From an uncultured Pseudomonadota bacterium (GTDB lineage: Bacteria > Pseudomonadota > Gammaproteobacteria > Methylococcales > Methylomonadaceae): a stretch of DNA of 64,000 nucleotides. A program made the translations under genes and the position numbers. Location of the stretch: assembly GCA_903848935.1 (NCBI GenBank), contig CAINHO010000038.1, forward strand, positions 1 to 64,000. Direction: 5' to 3'. Under the pieces are notes generated by a model, which worked only from the letters and a program-made list of their open reading frames with translations, made no database searches and had not been told where the DNA came from. Of this stretch, positions 1-8,030 are shown piece by piece. Position 1 is the first letter of the stretch, and the number at the start of each line of letters is the position of its first letter.

Positions 1-534
1 ATTGCTTATCAAACCAATTTGTTAGCATTGAACGCAGCGATTGAAGCGGCTCGCGCAGGTGAACATGGTAAAGGTTTTGCGGTTGTTGCTGCCGAAGTTC
101 GTAATTTGGCTGAACGTAGCCAAGTCGCGGCAAAGGAAATTAGTGAACTTGCTGAAAATAGTGTCGAAATGGCTGAAAATGCGGGCAAACTTTTAGGTAC
201 CATCGTTCCCTCGATTAAGAAAACGGCGGATTTAGTTCAGGAAATCGCGGCGGCTTCTGAAGAACAATCAATGGGTGTCGGGCAAATCAATACTGCGATG
301 AATCAGCTCAACCAGATTACTCAACAGAATGCGAGTGCTTCAGAAGAATTAGCCGCCACCTCAGAAGAAATGAGCGGGCAAGCTATGCAATTACAGGAAA
401 TGATGGAGTTCTTTACGATAAGTGGTCATAAATCACTAGCAAACAAACATCCGTCTGCTAGACCACAGGTAAAAAAGGCAGTGATAAATCATCATCGTGA
501 TGAATTTAACGAAGACGAATTTGTGAAATTTTAG
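1..534 (+). CDS. Methyl-accepting chemotaxis protein, C-terminal part (5' end outside window)
   Basis: This is the signalling end of a chemoreceptor, which controls CheA activity through CheW. The reading frame is open from base 1. It begins in the highly conserved hairpin tip ([18 protein letters not shown], about residues 4-21), followed by the descending coiled coil ([15 protein letters not shown]) and the adaptation helix rich in Glu/Gln pairs ([21 protein letters not shown]). The sensor and HAMP parts lie upstream of the window. The tail is short and ends in acidic residues plus VKF; there is no NWETF-type CheR tether. It is followed after 9 bases by cheW, so it is probably the dedicated receptor of this cluster. 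Confidence 0.95.
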   Translation: MAYQTNLLALNAAIEAARAGEHGKGFAVVAAEVRNLAERSQVAAKEISELAENSVEMAENAGKLLGTIVPSIKKTADLVQEIAAASEEQSMGVGQINTAMNQLNQITQQNASASEELAATSEEMSGQAMQLQEMMEFFTISGHKSLANKHPSARPQVKKAVINHHRDEFNEDEFVKF

Positions 535-543
535 GAGAAAATC

Positions 544-1095
544 ATGAATGCAATTACACAAGCGACAAAAACGCTGTCAACCGATAGCGGTAGTGAAGAT
601 CAACAGCAATATCTGACTTTTATGTTGAGCGGTGAAACTTATGCCATCAGCATCCTTAGCATCAAAGAGATTATTCAATATGGTCAACTGACTGAAGTAC
701 CGCGAATGCCAGATTTTATTCGCGGCGTGATTAACTTGCGAGGTGCGGTGGTGCCAGTGATTGATCTGAGTTCGCGTTTCGGCAAACCACCGACACCGGT
801 AGGACGACGCAATTGCATTATTATCATTGAAGTCGAATTAGGAGAAAGTACCCAGAATGTCGGCGTGATGGTAGATGCGGTAAATGCCGTACTCAAAATT
901 CCAGCCACTGAAATTGAACACGCACCTTCATTTGGTTCCAATATCCGTGCTGACTTTATTGCTGGAATGGGCAAAATTAAGGGTAAGTTTGTAATTATTT
1001 TAGATATTCAGTATGTACTATCGATGGATGACATGGCGACACTGGCGGCGGTGAGTTCTGTCGCGGCTGACAAGATAGTACAGGCGGCGGAATAA
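544..1095 (+). CDS. cheW: Chemotaxis coupling protein CheW
   Basis: CheW is the cytoplasmic adaptor that links chemoreceptors to the histidine kinase CheA. The protein is 183 residues, close to the family norm, with an extended N-terminus of about 20 residues. The signature stretch IRGVINLRGAVVPVIDL sits at about residues 59-75, including the conserved NLRG at 64-67. A good ribosome site (AGGAGAAA) precedes the ATG. The gene lies between the receptor tail and cheR, as in many gammaproteobacterial chemotaxis operons. No cheA or cheY is visible in the window; they should lie upstream. Confidence 0.95.
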   Translation: MNAITQATKTLSTDSGSEDQQQYLTFMLSGETYAISILSIKEIIQYGQLTEVPRMPDFIRGVINLRGAVVPVIDLSSRFGKPPTPVGRRNCIIIIEVELGESTQNVGVMVDAVNAVLKIPATEIEHAPSFGSNIRADFIAGMGKIKGKFVIILDIQYVLSMDDMATLAAVSSVAADKIVQAAE

Positions 1096-1120
1096 CGCCT
1101 AATTTTAACGATAACTGATT

Positions 1121-1153
1121 TCGTCATTCCCATACTGGATTCCGGAATGACGA
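1121..1153. repeat. Short inverted repeat between cheW and cheR
   Basis: A perfect 10-base inverted repeat, TCGTCATTCC (1121-1130) and GGAATGACGA (1144-1153), separated by 13 bases. No T-run follows, so it is not a standard intrinsic terminator. The GTCATTCC/GGAATGAC core is typical of dispersed intergenic repeats in proteobacteria. Its right arm contains an in-frame ATG (1147) that would wrongly extend cheR. Confidence 0.6.
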
Positions 1154-1185
1154 CAGCTATAAAGAATCAATCTCATGGAACAAAA

Positions 1186-2037
1186 ATGACGGAATCTACA
1201 TTCCACAACGTAAATCCACTAGCAGCTGCCGTAGTGTTACACGAAAAGGAATTCATACAGTTTTGTGAACTCATCTACCGTATCGCGGGCATTACTTTGT
1301 CGTCCAGCAAAAAACCGCTCGTAACGAGTCGTCTCGCAAAGCGATTAGCCCATTACGGGCTGAGGAGCTATGGCGAATACTTCAAAATGATTACCGCCAA
1401 CGACGGCAAAGCGGAATTGCAAATGACCGTGGATTTACTCACCACGAACGAAACACATTTCTTTCGCGAACCCAAACATTTTGATTTTCTGCGCCAGCAC
1501 ATTTTGCCTGCCCGAACATCGGGTAAAACCTTCCGGGTTTGGAGTGCAGCGTGTTCCAGTGGTGAGGAACCCTACAGTATTGCAATGTTGTTGGATGAGG
1601 TATTAGGCGTGGCACCGTGGGAGATCGTTGCTTCTGATTTGAATACGAAGGTGTTAGAAATGGCACGACATGGTCATTATCCGATGGAGCGGATGTCAGA
1701 AATCCCCCGGAACTATTTGTCAAAATACTGCCTTAAAGGGGTTGGGAGTCAAGACGGAACGTTATTGATTGAACGTAAATTACGCGAACGGATTCAGTTC
1801 AAACAACATAACCTCAATGAAGCACCGCCACAATTGGCAGAGTTTGATGTGATATTTCTGCGTAACGTCATGATTTATTTTGACCAAAATACTAAAAGGC
1901 AGGTGGTTTCGCGTCTGCTGACACTATTGCGCCCAGGCGGATATTTTTTAGTAGGTCATTCCGAAACATTGAACGGTGTAAATGAAGATTTGCGCCTGGT
2001 GCAGCCATCCGTTTATCAGAAACCCCAAATAAAATGA
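1186..2037 (+). CDS. cheR: Chemotaxis protein-glutamate methyltransferase CheR
   Basis: CheR uses S-adenosylmethionine to methylate glutamates on chemoreceptors during adaptation. The N-terminal CheR helical domain covers about residues 20-90. The Rossmann methyltransferase domain follows, with the SAM-binding stretch WSAACSSGEEPYSIAM at about 118-133 and VIFLRNVMIYFD near 225. The start at 1186 (MTESTF) is preferred over the in-frame ATG at 1147, because the latter lies inside an inverted repeat and would add 13 residues without family support. The stop overlaps the cheD start (ATGA), indicating translational coupling. Confidence 0.93.
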   Translation: MTESTFHNVNPLAAAVVLHEKEFIQFCELIYRIAGITLSSSKKPLVTSRLAKRLAHYGLRSYGEYFKMITANDGKAELQMTVDLLTTNETHFFREPKHFDFLRQHILPARTSGKTFRVWSAACSSGEEPYSIAMLLDEVLGVAPWEIVASDLNTKVLEMARHGHYPMERMSEIPRNYLSKYCLKGVGSQDGTLLIERKLRERIQFKQHNLNEAPPQLAEFDVIFLRNVMIYFDQNTKRQVVSRLLTLLRPGGYFLVGHSETLNGVNEDLRLVQPSVYQKPQIK

Positions 2038-2552
2038 CTGATTCTTTACCTCCTTCAGAAATATATTTACACCCCGGTGAATATTATTTTGGTAATCGGG
2101 ACACCCGCATTCGTACGATACTGGGTTCCTGTATCTCGATAACTTTTTGGCATCCACGACTATTGGTGGGTGGCATGTGCCATTACATGTTGCCGGAGCG
2201 TCATGATATAAATGAAGCTGCACTTGATGGACGTTATGCCGATGAGGCGGTTGCCTTATTACTGAAAAAAATGGATGTTATTGGTCTTCCCTACAAAGAG
2301 TATCAGGTCAAGTTATTTGGTGGCGGCAATATGTTTCCCGAATCACCCAAAAATAAGATGCTCGATATTGGTACTAAAAATGTACAAGCGGCGCGGAAAC
2401 TTTTAAAACAGCATGGTTTTACATGCGTTGCCTCGCACTTAGGTGGTACTGGATCTCGCACTGTGATTTTTGAAGTATGGAGCGGAGATGTTTGGATTAA
2501 GCACTGTCATTGTTTTTCGCGTCATCCGCTGCAGCCAAGTATTAAAAAATAA
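2034..2552 (+). CDS. cheD: Chemoreceptor glutamine deamidase CheD
   Basis: CheD deamidates specific glutamines on chemoreceptors and in some species interacts with CheC. The 172-residue protein keeps the expected catalytic residues: Thr28, Cys33 in LGSCISITFWH and His50 in GGMCHYMLP. It overlaps cheR by 4 bases and is followed 13 bases later by cheB, so the adaptation enzymes cheR-cheD-cheB are one transcription unit. No CheC gene is visible; a CheZ-like gene on the other strand at 6561-7106 could supply CheY-P phosphatase activity. Confidence 0.92.
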   Translation: MTDSLPPSEIYLHPGEYYFGNRDTRIRTILGSCISITFWHPRLLVGGMCHYMLPERHDINEAALDGRYADEAVALLLKKMDVIGLPYKEYQVKLFGGGNMFPESPKNKMLDIGTKNVQAARKLLKQHGFTCVASHLGGTGSRTVIFEVWSGDVWIKHCHCFSRHPLQPSIKK

Positions 2553-2565
2553 ATAGGAATTTAAC

Positions 2566-3630
2566 GTGGCTCAAATAAAAGTATTGTTAGTGGATGATTC
2601 CGCCGTGGTGCGGCAAGTATTGACGGCTAATCTGTCGCGAGATCCCGGTATTACTGTAATTGGTGCCGTTGCCGATCCGATATTTGCGATGACGCGCATG
2701 CGTACGCAGTGGCCTGACGTGATTGTGCTGGATGTAGAAATGCCGCGCATGGACGGTATCACGTTTTTGAAAAAACTGATGTCCGAACGCCCTACGCCAG
2801 TGGTCATTTGTTCTTCACTCACCGCTAAAGGAGCTGAAACCACTATGCAAGCACTCGCAGCAGGGGCTGTAAGTATTATTACTAAGCCTACAATGGGGCT
2901 TAAGCAATTTTTGCAAGAGGATTCGGAAAATCTGATTGCTGCCGTCAAAGCCGCTGCGCGTGCCAACGTACGTCGATTGTCCGCCGCTGTGCCAGTGCAA
3001 GTTAAATTGACGGCAGATGCCATTCTTCCCGCCGCGCTGACCGCGATGGCTGAAACCACAGATCGAATTGTCGCTATCGGCACCTCTACGGGCGGAACGC
3101 AAGCATTAGAAGTTGTACTAACAGCCTTACCGCGTGTTTGTCCAGGTATCGTGATTGTGCAACACATGCCAGAAAAATTTACTGCCGCTTTCGCCGCCCG
3201 TCTAAACGGTCTATGCCAAATTGAAGTGAGGGAAGCGGTTAATGGTGATCGTGTAATACCTGGACGGGCTTTGATTGCACAAGGCGGGCGACACATGCTA
3301 CTCAAGCGGAGTGGAGCGCAGTATCACGTTGAAATTGTGGATGGCCCATTGGTGACGCGGCATCGTCCTTCAGTAGATGTCTTATTTCGTTCGGTGGCTA
3401 AATGCGCCGGTAAAAATGCCCTTGGTATTATCATGACCGGCATGGGTGATGACGGTGCGCGGGGACTAAAAGAAATGTTTGACATGGGAGCGCGTACTCT
3501 TGGACAAGATGAAGAAAGTTGCGTGGTCTATGGTATGCCGAAGGAAGCGTTTAAACTAGGTGGCGTAAACCGAGAACTCCCGCTAGGGCGTATCGCGTAT
3601 GAGATTGTGGCGTATGGTGGCGGGCGATAG
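2566..3630 (+). CDS. cheB: Chemotaxis response regulator methylesterase CheB
   Basis: CheB removes methyl groups from (and can deamidate) chemoreceptors when phosphorylated by CheA. Residues 1-120 form a receiver domain with the acidic pair DD (10-11) and phosphoacceptor Asp56 (VIVLDVEMP). The C-terminal esterase domain has the triad Ser174 (GTSTGGT), His200 (QHMPEKFT) and Asp296 (GMGDDGA). The start is GTG, with TAGGAAT upstream as the ribosome site. This is the last gene of the cluster and it converges on regA. The length of 354 residues is normal. Confidence 0.95.
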   Translation: MAQIKVLLVDDSAVVRQVLTANLSRDPGITVIGAVADPIFAMTRMRTQWPDVIVLDVEMPRMDGITFLKKLMSERPTPVVICSSLTAKGAETTMQALAAGAVSIITKPTMGLKQFLQEDSENLIAAVKAAARANVRRLSAAVPVQVKLTADAILPAALTAMAETTDRIVAIGTSTGGTQALEVVLTALPRVCPGIVIVQHMPEKFTAAFAARLNGLCQIEVREAVNGDRVIPGRALIAQGGRHMLLKRSGAQYHVEIVDGPLVTRHRPSVDVLFRSVAKCAGKNALGIIMTGMGDDGARGLKEMFDMGARTLGQDEESCVVYGMPKEAFKLGGVNRELPLGRIAYEIVAYGGGR

Positions 3631-3641
3631 TTTTGATATGG

Positions 3642-4205
3642 TTACTCTTTGACCGGATGCTTTTCTAATTTACGTTGCAACGACCGGCGGTGCATATTTA
3701 AAGCACGAGCCGCCGCCGACACATTACCATCGTGTTGCATCAAAACTTTTTGTAAATGTTCCCATTCCAACCGTTTAATCGACAATGGCGCATCACTAAT
3801 CGCCATTGAAGAATCACCTTCGTTTTTCAATAAGGCTGCGACAATTTCATCCGCATTCGCGGGTTTTGTTAAATAATGCGTCGCGCCCAATTTAATCGAT
3901 TCCACCGCTGTCGCAATGCTCGCAAAACCTGTCAACATGACGATGCGTGTGTTGTCATCGAGCGAAATTAGTTTCTTCACTAATTCCAACCCCGACTCAA
4001 ACCCAATTCGTAAATCAATCACGGCGTATTCGGGCAAATTTTGTTCCGCAAGTGTCATTCCCGCTGCCACATCGTGTGCAACTAAAACGTCATAATGCCG
4101 TTTTTTTAATGCACTTTTCAGTACCATGCAAAACGTTTTATCGTCATCGACTAGCAATAAACGGGGATTATCGAGTGCTTCAATAGCTGTCATCTTCAGT
4201 CTCAT
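3642..4205 (-). CDS. regA: RegA/PrrA-type response regulator
   Basis: Global redox response regulator, known in proteobacteria to control respiration, denitrification and electron-transfer genes. Residues 14-130 form a receiver domain with phosphoacceptor Asp64 (EYAVIDLRIG). The C-terminus is the compact Fis-like helix-turn-helix typical of the RegA/ActR/PrrA family (NVSAAARALNMHRRSLQRKL). A second in-frame ATG at 4193 (MTAIEAL) has a slightly better upstream purine tract, so the first four residues are uncertain. The gene overlaps the end of regB by about 26 bases, which fits co-translation of the pair. Confidence 0.9.
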   Translation of the reverse strand: MRLKMTAIEALDNPRLLLVDDDKTFCMVLKSALKKRHYDVLVAHDVAAGMTLAEQNLPEYAVIDLRIGFESGLELVKKLISLDDNTRIVMLTGFASIATAVESIKLGATHYLTKPANADEIVAALLKNEGDSSMAISDAPLSIKRLEWEHLQKVLMQHDGNVSAAARALNMHRRSLQRKLEKHPVKE

Positions 4206-5556
4206 TGGTTAATAAGGGGAGGGTAATCATCACTTGTGCGCCGCCTTCGGAATGGTTGGTAAATTCGATTTTTCCGCCTAGCCGTTGCAATGTCGAACAG
4301 CTTAAAAACAAGCCCACACCTAATCCCTGTTTATCGCTGATTACGGGCTGTTGTCCGGCGAATTTAATAATTGCGTCTGAAAAACCCGCGCCAAAATCAC
4401 AAATTTTAAGCGTCGCGGTGTGTCTGTCCCAATGCGCTCGAAATTCAATGCCCAAATCAGGATTCGTTGCTTCTGCTGCGTTGTTTAAAATGTTAATTAG
4501 TGAATGTGTCAAGGTACGTTCGGCAATAATTTTTGCGTTTAAATTTACATCGGGATCGATAAAAAAACTCAACTTCGTACTAACTTTATGGGTGCGCCAT
4601 TGCTTAATCACGTCATCTAAATACTCACTCAATAGCATCACATTGCCCGATTCTGCTCGCATTTCTCCGGCAGAGGCCGACATAACAGATAAAGCTTCTT
4701 TGCAGCGGTGAATTTGGTCTTGCAGAATCGCCATTTTTTCGTACAAATCGGGATGGTTACAATAGGAATAATCTTGCGTTAATTCATGCACAACAATTGC
4801 CATAGTACCTAGCGGCGTTCCCATATCGTGCGCGGCACTGGCAGCCAATGTGCCGAGGGCGACGACCCGTTCATTGCGTAAGGCATTTTCACGCGCATCG
4901 GCTAAACTGCGTTCACGAATTTTCAACGTTTTCGCGAGTTCCACTACAAAAAAAGCCACCAATCCTGCGCTAAATACAAAGCCAAACCACATCCCGAAAA
5001 TGTGCAAATTAAAATAACTTTGGTCGTTTAGCGCGTGCAGTTGATTTAGCATTTCGACATTCGTCATGTCTGAAAAGTTCAGGTCGGCGGAATGATTTAC
5101 ATGTGGCGCAATCGACGGTAACGGAAGGTTGTACACCATCAACATTGTGTACATCGTGGTCGTCAAAATCACCATATACCACGCAAATGAGGGCGGCAAC
5201 ATAATTGCGGTAATCATGAGCGGCAACAAATACACCCAAATAATTGGATTTGACGCGCCACCGGTCAAATAAAGTAACGCGGTAATGCCGAAAACATCCA
5301 ACACTAATTGCGAGAAAATTTCCGGTGTCGTGACGGGTAATTGATCTTGTAATCGCAGCCATGTGTAAATGTTAATTGCGGCAAGACTGGCAATCACCAG
5401 CCACAATGGGCGCAATGGTAAGTGAATGTACAAGCCGTAAGTCGATAAGAAAATTAAAAAGGCTTCGCTAAACAGCATTAAATTACGCAAGACAAACAGC
5501 CATTTTAAATTTTGCCGGACGGCTAATTCAGATTTGGAAGAAACGTAAGAAAACAT
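4180..5556 (-). CDS. regB: RegB/PrrB-type redox sensor histidine kinase
   Basis: Membrane sensor kinase partner of RegA. Six hydrophobic segments fill about residues 18-205. The quinone-binding heptapeptide known from RegB (GGxxNPF) appears as GGASNPI at 99-105, with Phe replaced by Ile. The H-box is LAASAAHDMGTPLG with His243. Cys285 (IHRCKEAL) is at the place of the redox-active cysteine of Rhodobacter RegB. The catalytic ATPase domain follows, with DFGAGF and GLGVGLFLS near the end. Regulation by the palindrome at 5640-5654 is inferred. The call rests on family features that are directly visible. Confidence 0.92.
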   Translation of the reverse strand: MFSYVSSKSELAVRQNLKWLFVLRNLMLFSEAFLIFLSTYGLYIHLPLRPLWLVIASLAAINIYTWLRLQDQLPVTTPEIFSQLVLDVFGITALLYLTGGASNPIIWVYLLPLMITAIMLPPSFAWYMVILTTTMYTMLMVYNLPLPSIAPHVNHSADLNFSDMTNVEMLNQLHALNDQSYFNLHIFGMWFGFVFSAGLVAFFVVELAKTLKIRERSLADARENALRNERVVALGTLAASAAHDMGTPLGTMAIVVHELTQDYSYCNHPDLYEKMAILQDQIHRCKEALSVMSASAGEMRAESGNVMLLSEYLDDVIKQWRTHKVSTKLSFFIDPDVNLNAKIIAERTLTHSLINILNNAAEATNPDLGIEFRAHWDRHTATLKICDFGAGFSDAIIKFAGQQPVISDKQGLGVGLFLSCSTLQRLGGKIEFTNHSEGGAQVMITLPLLTNETEDDSY

Positions 5557-5639
5557 GACGACTCACAACAAAAATTAAGTTGGGCGTATTTTAAAGTGAT
5601 TTTGTAATTTAGACAGTGTTGAACGTGAATGACGCACCT

Positions 5640-5654
5640 GCGACAATTTGTCAC
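5640..5654. promoter_or_regulatory. RegA-box-like palindrome upstream of regB
   Basis: GCGACAATTTGTCAC reads on the opposite strand as GTGACAAATTGTCGC. It matches the published RegR/RegA box pattern GNGRCRTTNNGNCGC at all fixed positions except the central TT (here AA). It lies 84 bases upstream of regB and about 55 bases ahead of the TSS inferred for a divergent small RNA, so it could control both. Binding is inferred, not shown. Confidence 0.45.
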
Positions 5655-5674
5655 ATTCTACGCGGCATGATTTG

Positions 5675-5702
5675 TTGATATGATGAGCCAACATTTTAGA
5701 TT
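5675..5702 (+). promoter_or_regulatory. Putative sigma-70 promoter for a small RNA
   Basis: TTGATA (5675-5680) and TAGATT (5697-5702) are separated by 16 bases, an acceptable sigma-70 arrangement. Transcription would begin near 5709 and run into the terminator at 5761-5790. No protein gene follows on this strand. Confidence 0.35.
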
Positions 5703-5708
5703 TCTAAC

Positions 5709-5790
5709 TATTTTTGTGTAGCTGATAGCTAAAGTTGTGTTATATCCTTCCTAATACCTCGGCGACTTTGTTTAAGTCGCCTTTTTTTTT
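5709..5790 (+). ncRNA. Candidate small regulatory RNA, about 80 nt
   Basis: The interval has no open frame of note but has the architecture of a trans-acting small RNA. A short perfect hairpin (TAGCT-GAT-AGCTA, 5719-5731) is followed by a pyrimidine-rich, probably single-stranded stretch (TATATCCTTCCTAATACC, from 5741) and a strong intrinsic terminator. CCUUCC can pair with ribosome binding sites. The 5' end is inferred from the promoter-like sequence. The name and targets are unknown. Confidence 0.4.
5761..5790 (+). terminator. Strong Rho-independent terminator
   Basis: The stem GGCGACTT/AAGTCGCC (5761-5768 and 5774-5781) with loop TGTTT is followed by nine T. It is oriented to stop + strand transcription although no + strand protein gene lies upstream after cheB, which supports an independent small transcript. 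Confidence 0.8.
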
Positions 5791-5791
5791 C

Positions 5792-6556
5792 CTAAAATCC
5801 AGCCGCTTTGGTACGGGCTTCTGCGGCACCGGTCGTGTCATTTTGCATTTCTTTCGCGTGAGCAATTAACAACCAACTGTTCTTTTTGAGGATATTATCT
5901 TTGCCAGCCAATAACGCCGCTTTTTTTGCCAAATCTTCAGCCAAAACCGGTTTCGATTGTTTCAACCGTAGTACCGCTAATTTATACAATAATTCTCCAT
6001 TACGCGGTTCAATCCGAATTGCGCGTTCAATCGCTGCCGCCGCTGATTCCACATCACCCAATTTAGTGCTTTGATTAGCTGCCGTGACTAACGCCGTCAC
6101 CGCTGGTGATAATGTTGTGCCGGATTCTGCGGGTTTAAATTCAATCGGCGCAGCCGGTTCAAACTTCGGCACACCCGTTTCTGTAGGCGCAGTTGGCATT
6201 AACAAATGGCGAGAAGGTGGTGGTACTTCAATTACTTTTGGAATCCCCGAATCTATCGTTGGTGTACTTGGAATGGTCGCAGCAATCGGTTCAGCCTTAA
6301 TAAGCGGCTCGGCTTTAATTTCAACGGCTTCCACAATGGTCGAATCCGCCAACGGTACAATTTGAATCACATCATCGACTTTCGCTTTCGGAATAATGGC
6401 GGTTGCTTGTTTGGGCATCGGCGCATTATAAGGACGGTTGCTAGTGTAAACCGGCGCGGGTGGTTGTGTGCCGCTCAAACCGGTACAACCGGTAATGAAA
6501 ATGGGCAATATCCCACCCATTAAAATCGTTTTTTTAATTAAATTTTGTGTGGTCAT
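5792..6556 (-). CDS. TPR-containing outer-membrane lipoprotein
   Basis: The N-terminus is a lipoprotein signal peptide ending in a lipobox (FITGC). A Pro/Ala-rich linker of about 110 residues follows, then a C-terminal TPR-like region (roughly the last 95 residues) with repeats such as LVTAANQSTKLGDVESAAAAIERAIRIEPR (split here only by position). The start at 6556 (MTTQNL) leaves 4 bases after the upstream stop; the longer alternative would put ten polar residues before the signal peptide. It probably forms an operon with the CheZ-like gene. The role is unknown; similar proteins act as envelope scaffolds. Confidence 0.75.
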   Translation of the reverse strand: MTTQNLIKKTILMGGILPIFITGCTGLSGTQPPAPVYTSNRPYNAPMPKQATAIIPKAKVDDVIQIVPLADSTIVEAVEIKAEPLIKAEPIAATIPSTPTIDSGIPKVIEVPPPSRHLLMPTAPTETGVPKFEPAAPIEFKPAESGTTLSPAVTALVTAANQSTKLGDVESAAAAIERAIRIEPRNGELLYKLAVLRLKQSKPVLAEDLAKKAALLAGKDNILKKNSWLLIAHAKEMQNDTTGAAEARTKAAGF

Positions 6557-6560
6557 AGAA

Positions 6561-7106
6561 TTAAAATAACTCAATGTCATCGTCATCGGTTTGTTCGGCT
6601 TCGATAGCTTCTTTAATGGCTAAGGCTTCTTCTACCGATTTACCTTGTAACACAGCATCGAACATGATTTTTTCAGATTCCATCGTATAACGTGACCGAA
6701 TTTCCATTTGAAATTTGTGCCATTCAAATGGACTATAAAGCCGTTCTGGACTTTCGACTAACGACGATAAGCCTTTTAAATTCGAAGTTACATGATGCAA
6801 ACATTGTTGCAGTCGATCATAAAATTGGAACGCTATAATCGAATCTTGAATGCGATCACTCGTTTCGGTACAGCATCTCAACGCATTTTCACGAGATGGT
6901 GTATCTTCCAAATCTTGCAAATGATTGTAAATAGTTTGCATGTGTTCAACCATCGACGTAAATGAATCGGTCAGCGTATTTACTGAAATATCCGCCGTAG
7001 CCAGCATATCTTCGACTTGCCCCGCAGATAAATTAAGCAATTTTGAGGTTTCGCGGATTTGCGTCCAATCGAGGTCAGGCGTAAACGAGTTAGATTTTTG
7101 AGTCAT
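6561..7106 (-). CDS. CheZ-like all-helical protein, possible CheY-P phosphatase
   Basis: A 181-residue, predicted all-helical soluble protein with no database-style name that I can recall with certainty. The stretch FQFYDRLQQCLHHV (about 93-106) lines up with the CheZ active-site helix, in which Asp143 and Gln147 form a DxxxQ motif; here they would be Asp97 and Gln101. The C-terminus is acidic and ends in DDDDIELF, like the CheY-binding tail peptide of CheZ (acidic, ending in a hydrophobic pair). The nearby chemotaxis cluster lacks a phosphatase gene. The assignment is inference from motif and context, and the overall similarity to classical CheZ is weak. Confidence 0.5.
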   Translation of the reverse strand: MTQKSNSFTPDLDWTQIRETSKLLNLSAGQVEDMLATADISVNTLTDSFTSMVEHMQTIYNHLQDLEDTPSRENALRCCTETSDRIQDSIIAFQFYDRLQQCLHHVTSNLKGLSSLVESPERLYSPFEWHKFQMEIRSRYTMESEKIMFDAVLQGKSVEEALAIKEAIEAEQTDDDDIELF

Positions 7107-7223
7107 GCGACATACCGAAATAAAAGAGTGAAATCAAAATGTAATTACGATGTTTTGCGTAAGCCATTAACGTAGGCGGCATTATAACAAACATCAATCG
7201 TGGGGATTCACGAAATGCCATTT

Positions 7224-8027
7224 TTAATGACTGTGTGCGACGAGCCAATCGAGTTCTGTTTCCGAAAATCCTGCGGCTAAACGTAGTTCTCGATTAAAGC
7301 CCCCTTTCAACATACCGCCTTTGTAATACGTCAACAACAAGGTTTGATATTGACTTTCAACGTCTAAATTTTGTTGCACACACACAAATTTAAACCACTT
7401 CGATCCCAGCGCGACGTGACCAACTTCATCTGTCAAAATGCGTGTCAAAATGGCTGCCGCATTTTCGTCGCTGAGTTGTTTGAATTTTTCGATTAACGGC
7501 GGCGTAACATCTAGTCCGTGGGCTTCCATACAACGCGGTACTAATGCTAAACGTACTAAAATATCGTGTGCCGTATCTTGCGCTAAATCCCACAGCCCGC
7601 TGTGCGCGGGCAAATCGCCGTAATCTACGCCAAACGTCTGCAATTTCGCTCGCAACAATTCAAAATGCTGCGCTTCTTCATCCGCCACGCGCAACCAGTC
7701 TTGGTAAAATTCTTCGGGCAAATCTCGAAAGCGATACACAATATCCCACGCCAAATAAATCGCCACGAATTCAACGTGAGCAATCGCGTGAAAAAATGCT
7801 GCCAACCCAGCGGGCGTTCCAAGTTTACGTTTTGGCATTTCACGCGGTGGCAAGAGTAACGGACGTTCAGGAAAGCGCACATTTTCAATCGATTGCACTG
7901 GAATTACTGATTCGAAACGCAATTCACCCTTCCGCGCGAGCCGTTGTGCTTCATGCGTCAACGCCAGTAATCCATCGCAACTGCTCTCATGCAACGCGGT
8001 TTGGGCGAATTCAAAAATGTTGGACAT
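7224..8027 (-). CDS. DUF455 family ferritin-like protein
   Basis: A 267-residue protein of the DUF455 family, which has a ferritin-like four-helix fold. Candidate di-iron ligands are visible: Glu in HVEFVAIYLAWD, the pair in ADEEAQHFELL, and Glu/His in LTDEVGHVALG. This ExxH-type pattern is typical of the superfamily. The reaction of the family is not settled. The gene sits 3 bases after the mtnP stop, so the two are likely co-transcribed. The start ATG at 8027 is the first possible one and gives the usual family length. Confidence 0.85.
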   Translation of the reverse strand: MSNIFEFAQTALHESSCDGLLALTHEAQRLARKGELRFESVIPVQSIENVRFPERPLLLPPREMPKRKLGTPAGLAAFFHAIAHVEFVAIYLAWDIVYRFRDLPEEFYQDWLRVADEEAQHFELLRAKLQTFGVDYGDLPAHSGLWDLAQDTAHDILVRLALVPRCMEAHGLDVTPPLIEKFKQLSDENAAAILTRILTDEVGHVALGSKWFKFVCVQQNLDVESQYQTLLLTYYKGGMLKGGFNRELRLAAGFSETELDWLVAHSH

Positions 8028-8030
8028 TTT

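Noticed and set aside
1121-1153. Inverted repeat considered as a terminator after cheW
   Set aside because: There is no T-run after the stem, and cheR-cheD-cheB logically continue the operon.
2571-3305. A 244-codon frame on the minus strand opposite cheB
   Set aside because: It is a shadow of the cheB coding frame: composition is biased (Ser/Ala/Thr-rich), with no family motif and no ribosome site, while cheB is complete on the other strand.
4205-4711. A 168-codon + strand frame opposite regB
   Set aside because: It lies wholly inside the regB coding region, with no recognisable domain.
5675-5689. FNR/Anr box near TTGATATGATGAGCCAA
   Set aside because: The right half does not match ATCAA with the correct spacing of four bases, so it was not called.
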